Origin: an uncultured Cellvibrio sp.
GTDB taxonomy: Bacteria > Pseudomonadota > Gammaproteobacteria > Pseudomonadales > Cellvibrionaceae
NCBI GenBank assembly: GCA_946482385.1
Contig: CAMLRI010000161.1
Span: 1 to 5,869, forward strand
Reading direction: 5' to 3'
Length of the DNA: 5,869 nucleotides
Below, piece by piece: positions 1 through 5,869 of this stretch. A program made the translations under genes and the position numbers. Below the pieces are notes generated by a model that was not told the DNA's origin, searched no databases, and saw only the letters and a list, made by a program, of their open reading frames with translations. Each line of letters starts with the position of its first letter. Position 1 is the first letter of the stretch.

Positions 1-359
1 TGTGCTGGTACAACCGAAAACTCTGATTGTGGTTTTTTATTTTCCTGGTTTTCTTGAATTTTTATAAATTCAGGGAAAATAGCATGAGTGGCTATTTTTG
101 CCTTTGGCGGCTCAACTAAATATTTTGATAGTGCTTGCCAAGTTTTTCCATTTACATCGATCAAGCCATCTGGTCGAGAAAATTTTAAAACTTGTTTTTG
201 AAAAGATTCAATTGCACCTATGGTTTTTTTGCCGACCAATTTATCAACAGACAGCAACCTAAATGGAAATTGAATTGCCCTATTCAAGGCAATTTGAACC
301 AGCTCCACATCATCGCGATTATTTATGCCTTTTTTACCTACTGAATTTTTTAACTGCAT
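1..359 (-). CDS. Peptidoglycan-binding-like domain protein, N-terminal part (cut by window edge)
   Basis: This open frame runs off the left edge, so only the first 119 residues plus two bases are visible. Residues 6-80 fit the pattern of a peptidoglycan-binding-like domain: SVGKKGINNRDDVELVQIAL at 6-25, then TIGAIESFQKQ at 46-56, then RPDGLIDVNGKTWQAL at 62-77. From family memory, SVG..G.N...DV..VQ..LN with a later PDG.ID..G.TW..L marks an N-terminal module found on cell-wall hydrolases and on some suspected type VI secretion effectors. Residues 81-119 are rich in K, P, E and Q and look like a linker. There is no signal peptide or membrane segment at the start, so Sec export is unlikely. The ATG at 359 is chosen because AAAGGAG at 367-373 lies 7 nt upstream; the in-frame ATG at 365 is too close to it. 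GC is about 35%, far below the neighbouring genes, which suggests recent acquisition. The downstream function cannot be seen; lysozyme-like, amidase, peptidase or another toxic domain are all possible. Confidence 0.8.
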   Translation of the reverse strand, partial: MQLKNSVGKKGINNRDDVELVQIALNRAIQFPFRLLSVDKLVGKKTIGAIESFQKQVLKFSRPDGLIDVNGKTWQALSKYLVEPPKAKIATHAIFPEFIKIQENQENKKPQSEFSVVPA

Positions 360-366
360 ATACATT

Positions 367-373
367 CTCCTTT
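367..373 (-). promoter_or_regulatory. Shine-Dalgarno site deciding the start of the peptidoglycan-binding-like gene
   Basis: AAAGGAG on the minus strand is a near-perfect anti-16S match. Two in-frame ATG codons follow, at 365 (1 nt away) and 359 (7 nt away). Only the second has workable spacing, so it is taken as the start. Confidence 0.75.
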
Positions 374-396
374 GTTAATAGCGATTAGCAGGCGGC

Positions 397-425
397 AATA
401 TAATCCTCGTTTAGGCGCTAATCCA
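397..425 (-). promoter_or_regulatory. Candidate promoter for the peptidoglycan-binding-like gene
   Basis: On the minus strand TATATT (402 to 397) could serve as a -10 element. A weak -35 candidate, TGGATT (425 to 420), lies 17 nt upstream. Transcription would begin near 390, giving a leader of about 30 nt before the ATG at 359. The -35 matches the sigma-70 consensus at only about three of six positions, so an activator or another sigma factor could be needed. The gyrB terminator just upstream makes an independent promoter somewhere in 360-440 likely, but the exact site is inferred. Confidence 0.35.
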
Positions 426-440
426 CGTATCACTTCACGT

Positions 441-484
441 TAAAAAACAAAAAAGCCACAGTATCAATTGAAACTGTGGCTTTT
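441..484 (-). terminator. Rho-independent terminator after gyrB
   Basis: A perfect 12-bp inverted repeat (451-462 with 473-484, arms AAAAGCCACAGT and ACTGTGGCTTTT) encloses a 10-nt loop. Read on the minus strand, the stem is followed by TTGTTTTTTA, giving a U-rich run interrupted by one G. It begins 29 nt past the gyrB stop codon, so it should end the dnaA-dnaN-recF-gyrB transcript. On the plus strand only the four T of the stem follow, so the terminator mainly works on minus-strand transcripts. Confidence 0.9.
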
Positions 485-512
485 CATCAACTCAACAAAA
501 CACTAATACTGG

Positions 513-4105
<3,593 letters not shown>

Positions 4106-4133
4106 AAAGCAGGGGAACTACAAAAACGCGCTG

Positions 4134-4161
4134 GCCAATGCCCCCTTAAAGGCGCATTGGC
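4134..4161 (-). other. Inverted repeat spanning the dnaN stop codon
   Basis: GCCAATGC (4134-4141) and GCATTGGC (4154-4161) form a perfect 8-bp stem around a 12-nt loop that holds the dnaN stop codon TAA. Three more pairs may form inside the loop. The minus-strand transcript then reads CAGCGCGTTTTTG, so five U's occur but are separated from the stem by about seven bases. It could be a partial attenuator or a stability element between dnaN and recF. The 5' arm also encodes the conserved clamp C-terminus MPMRL, so part of the repeat is protein-constrained. Confidence 0.5.
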
Positions 4162-5249
4162 ATAACCACATAGAGTGAATCGCTGTTTTCCGGCTCTTCT
4201 AACAGGGCACTGGAATTGGCATCGGAAAGGGTGATTTTAATGTTTTCATTGCTGATCACATTAGCCACATCCTGTAGGTAACTTACATTAAAGCCAACTT
4301 CCAAAGGCTCGCCTGTGTAGTCGACAGTAACCTGCTCTTCTGCTTCTTCCTGCTCGGGGTTATTGGCCACAATGGTCAGCACACCACTGCTCAACAGCAA
4401 ACGCACACCGCGGTATTTTTCGTTGGACAAAATCGCCGTGCGGGCAAAGGCCTGTTTGAGTTCCAGGCGCGAACCTATGATGACCTTATTGCCGCCGCGA
4501 GGCAGTACCCGCTCGTATTCAGGAAATTTGCCGTCCACTAACTTGGAGGTAAAGGTGTAATCCATGGAGGTAACGCGGATATGGTTGGCACTGAGCACCA
4601 CTTCTACCTGGGCACTGGAATCATCCAACAGGCGCGATAATTCCAGCACACCTTTGCGCGGTAATATGGCCTGGATAACTTCCGGGCTATTCACCGCTAT
4701 AGCGCGGGTGCACATGGCCATGCGGTGGCCATCGGTGGCCACTACCCGCAGTTGATCCTGGCGCACTTCCCACAGCATACCGTTGAGGTAATAGCGCACA
4801 TCCTGCTGTGCCATGGCAAAAGCTGTGCGTTCGATCAGGCGTTTTACTTCCTGTTGGGCGCAGCTAAAACGCAGGTTGCCGGGTGTATCTTCCACATTGG
4901 GAAAATCCGATGCCGGCAGGGTAGATAGGGTAAAACGGCTGCGGCCAGATTTGACCAGAATACGGTTTTCTTCCAGAAAAAACTCGATATTGGAGCCATC
5001 AGGCAGGGATCTGCAGATATCTACCAGCTTTCTGGCCGGTACAGTAATCTCGCCGGACTGCCCAGGTTGCTCCAGGGTAAGACGGCCAATAATTTCCACT
5101 TCCAAGTCAGTACCCGTCAGCGACAACTGGTCGCCCTGCAACTGGATAAGAACATTGGATAACACCGGCAGGGTTTGACGGCGCTCCACAACACCGGCGA
5201 CCAGTTGCAAGGGTTTTAACAGGGCTTCGCGGGCTACGGCAAATTTCAT
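4146..5249 (-). CDS. dnaN: DNA polymerase III beta sliding clamp
   Basis: DnaN forms the ring-shaped dimer that encircles DNA, tethers polymerase III and other clamp-binding proteins, and supports Hda-dependent inactivation of DnaA. The 367-residue protein is within one residue of E. coli DnaN and has the three repeated clamp domains at roughly 1-124, 125-250 and 251-367. Typical markers are RRQTLPVLSNVLI at 23-35, FTLSTLPASDFPN at 106-118, ATDGHRMA at 171-178 (T172, G174 and R176 line the peptide-binding pocket), FPEYERVLP at 242-250 and the C-terminal VVMPMRL that completes the pocket. The start MKFAVAREALLKPLQ is canonical; a modest Shine-Dalgarno-like AAGAGA lies at 5257-5262. The gene follows dnaA after 64 nt and precedes recF by 40 nt, consistent with one operon. 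It appears intact, with no missing pocket residue. Confidence 0.98.
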   Translation of the reverse strand: MKFAVAREALLKPLQLVAGVVERRQTLPVLSNVLIQLQGDQLSLTGTDLEVEIIGRLTLEQPGQSGEITVPARKLVDICRSLPDGSNIEFFLEENRILVKSGRSRFTLSTLPASDFPNVEDTPGNLRFSCAQQEVKRLIERTAFAMAQQDVRYYLNGMLWEVRQDQLRVVATDGHRMAMCTRAIAVNSPEVIQAILPRKGVLELSRLLDDSSAQVEVVLSANHIRVTSMDYTFTSKLVDGKFPEYERVLPRGGNKVIIGSRLELKQAFARTAILSNEKYRGVRLLLSSGVLTIVANNPEQEEAEEQVTVDYTGEPLEVGFNVSYLQDVANVISNENIKITLSDANSSALLEEPENSDSLYVVMPMRL

Positions 5250-5313
5250 GGGAAAGTCTCTTGGCAGTTATCTTCCGGGATTAGCGTTATCTAAAGAAAC
5301 AGCGTTTTATAAA

Positions 5314-5869
5314 TCAAGTTGTCAGGGAACGCAGCAAGTTTTTCATATCTTCGCGGATATCCGCTGTCTCTTCCTGCAGTTCCTTAATTTTGCGGCAGGC
5401 GTGCAATACCGTGGTGTGGTCGCGGCCGCCAAAGGCTTCGCCGATTTCCGGCAAGCTGTGGTTGGTCAATTCCTTGGCCAAGGCCATAGCCACCTGGCGC
5501 GGGCGCGCCACTGAACGGCTGCGGCGCTTGGAGATCATGTCGTTCATTTTGATTTTGTAATACTCGCACACCACCCGCTGGATATTATCTATACCCACCT
5601 GTTTATCTTGCAGGGCAAGCAAGTCCTTAAGTGCCTCGCGCACCAGCTCCACATCTATAGGGCGGCCGGTGAAATTGGCGCTGGCGATTACCCGTTTCAA
5701 GGCACCTTCCAGATCGCGCACATTGGCGCGGATACGCTGGGCAATAAAAAAGGCCGCCTCATGGGGCAGGTCGATATTAGCCTGCTCGGCTTTTTTAATC
5801 AGGATCGCCACCCGGGTTTCCAGCTCCGGCGGCTCTACCGCTACCGTCAAGCCCCAGCCGAAGCGCGAC
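5314..5869 (-). CDS. dnaA: Chromosomal replication initiator DnaA, C-terminal part (cut by window edge)
   Basis: The last 184 residues of DnaA are visible; the start lies beyond the right edge. DnaA is the AAA+ initiator that binds DnaA boxes at oriC, forms a filament when ATP-bound and opens the duplex. The fragment begins at SRFGWG, whose arginine corresponds to the E. coli arginine finger R285, and aligns without gaps to E. coli 284-467. [12 protein letters not shown] at fragment residues 49-60 holds the sensor 2 arginine (R334 equivalent). Domain IV includes [13 protein letters not shown] at 113-125 (R399 equivalent) and the helix-turn-helix signature [15 protein letters not shown] at 147-161, which reads DnaA boxes in the major groove. 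The stop is TGA. The 64-nt gap to dnaN holds no evident terminator, so read-through into dnaN is expected. The missing part should contain the DnaB-interaction domain I and the Walker motifs. Confidence 0.98.
   Translation of the reverse strand, partial: SRFGWGLTVAVEPPELETRVAILIKKAEQANIDLPHEAAFFIAQRIRANVRDLEGALKRVIASANFTGRPIDVELVREALKDLLALQDKQVGIDNIQRVVCEYYKIKMNDMISKRRSRSVARPRQVAMALAKELTNHSLPEIGEAFGGRDHTTVLHACRKIKELQEETADIREDMKNLLRSLTT

Noticed and set aside
241..249. TTATCAACA, one mismatch from a DnaA box
   Set aside because: A single imperfect match in an AT-rich coding stretch. No second box nearby, so no case for an origin here.
5250..5313. Possible promoter and 7-bp direct repeats (GTTATCT at 5267-5273 and 5286-5292) in the dnaA-dnaN gap
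   Set aside because: The -10 and -35 candidates match consensus poorly, and two short AT-rich repeats in 64 nt are not convincing. A dnaN promoter here or within dnaA remains possible but unsupported.

Overview
The window is the chromosomal replication-initiation cluster of a gammaproteobacterium, read in reverse: every real gene lies on the minus strand, in the transcriptional order dnaA (C-terminal part only), dnaN, recF, gyrB, followed by an unrelated AT-rich gene cut by the left edge. The dnaA-dnaN-recF-gyrB order is the classic gammaproteobacterial arrangement. The proteins are collinear with those of Escherichia coli and Pseudomonas: the DnaA fragment aligns residue for residue with E. 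coli 284-467, GyrB is 806 aa and carries the long insert of gammaproteobacterial GyrB, DnaN is 367 aa and RecF 372 aa. GC content of the core genes (about 55-65% in the lines I counted) and general protein likeness suggest a Cellvibrionaceae/Pseudomonadales-type organism. That placement is an inference from memory, not a search result.

Layout from right to left, which is the direction of transcription. At 5314-5869 is the end of dnaA, from the arginine finger through the helix-turn-helix DNA-binding domain. A 64-nt gap leads to dnaN (4146-5249), the beta sliding clamp. A 40-nt gap containing half of a stem-loop leads to recF (2987-4105), which has no visible Shine-Dalgarno sequence. A 53-nt gap with a small hairpin leads to gyrB (513-2933). 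A strong rho-independent terminator (441-484) closes the cluster. Together the genes start replication (DnaA), hold the polymerase on DNA (DnaN), repair gaps at stalled forks (RecF) and relieve supercoiling ahead of the fork (GyrB).

The two features most worth a second look are not among the ordinary gene calls. First, recF contains two 16-bp ParB-binding parS sites (3033-3048 and 3669-3684), one a full match to the parS consensus and one with a single end mismatch. This places part of the chromosome-segregation centromere inside a repair gene. Second, beyond the gyrB terminator the GC content falls to about 35%, and a gene with its own ribosome binding site and candidate promoter starts at 359. 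Its first ~80 residues resemble the peptidoglycan-binding-like N-terminal domain seen on cell-wall hydrolases and suspected secreted effectors. Its catalytic or toxic part, if any, lies outside the window.

No oriC, tRNA, rRNA, CRISPR array, transposase or insertion sequence was found. No stretch longer than about 150 bases lacks a gene.
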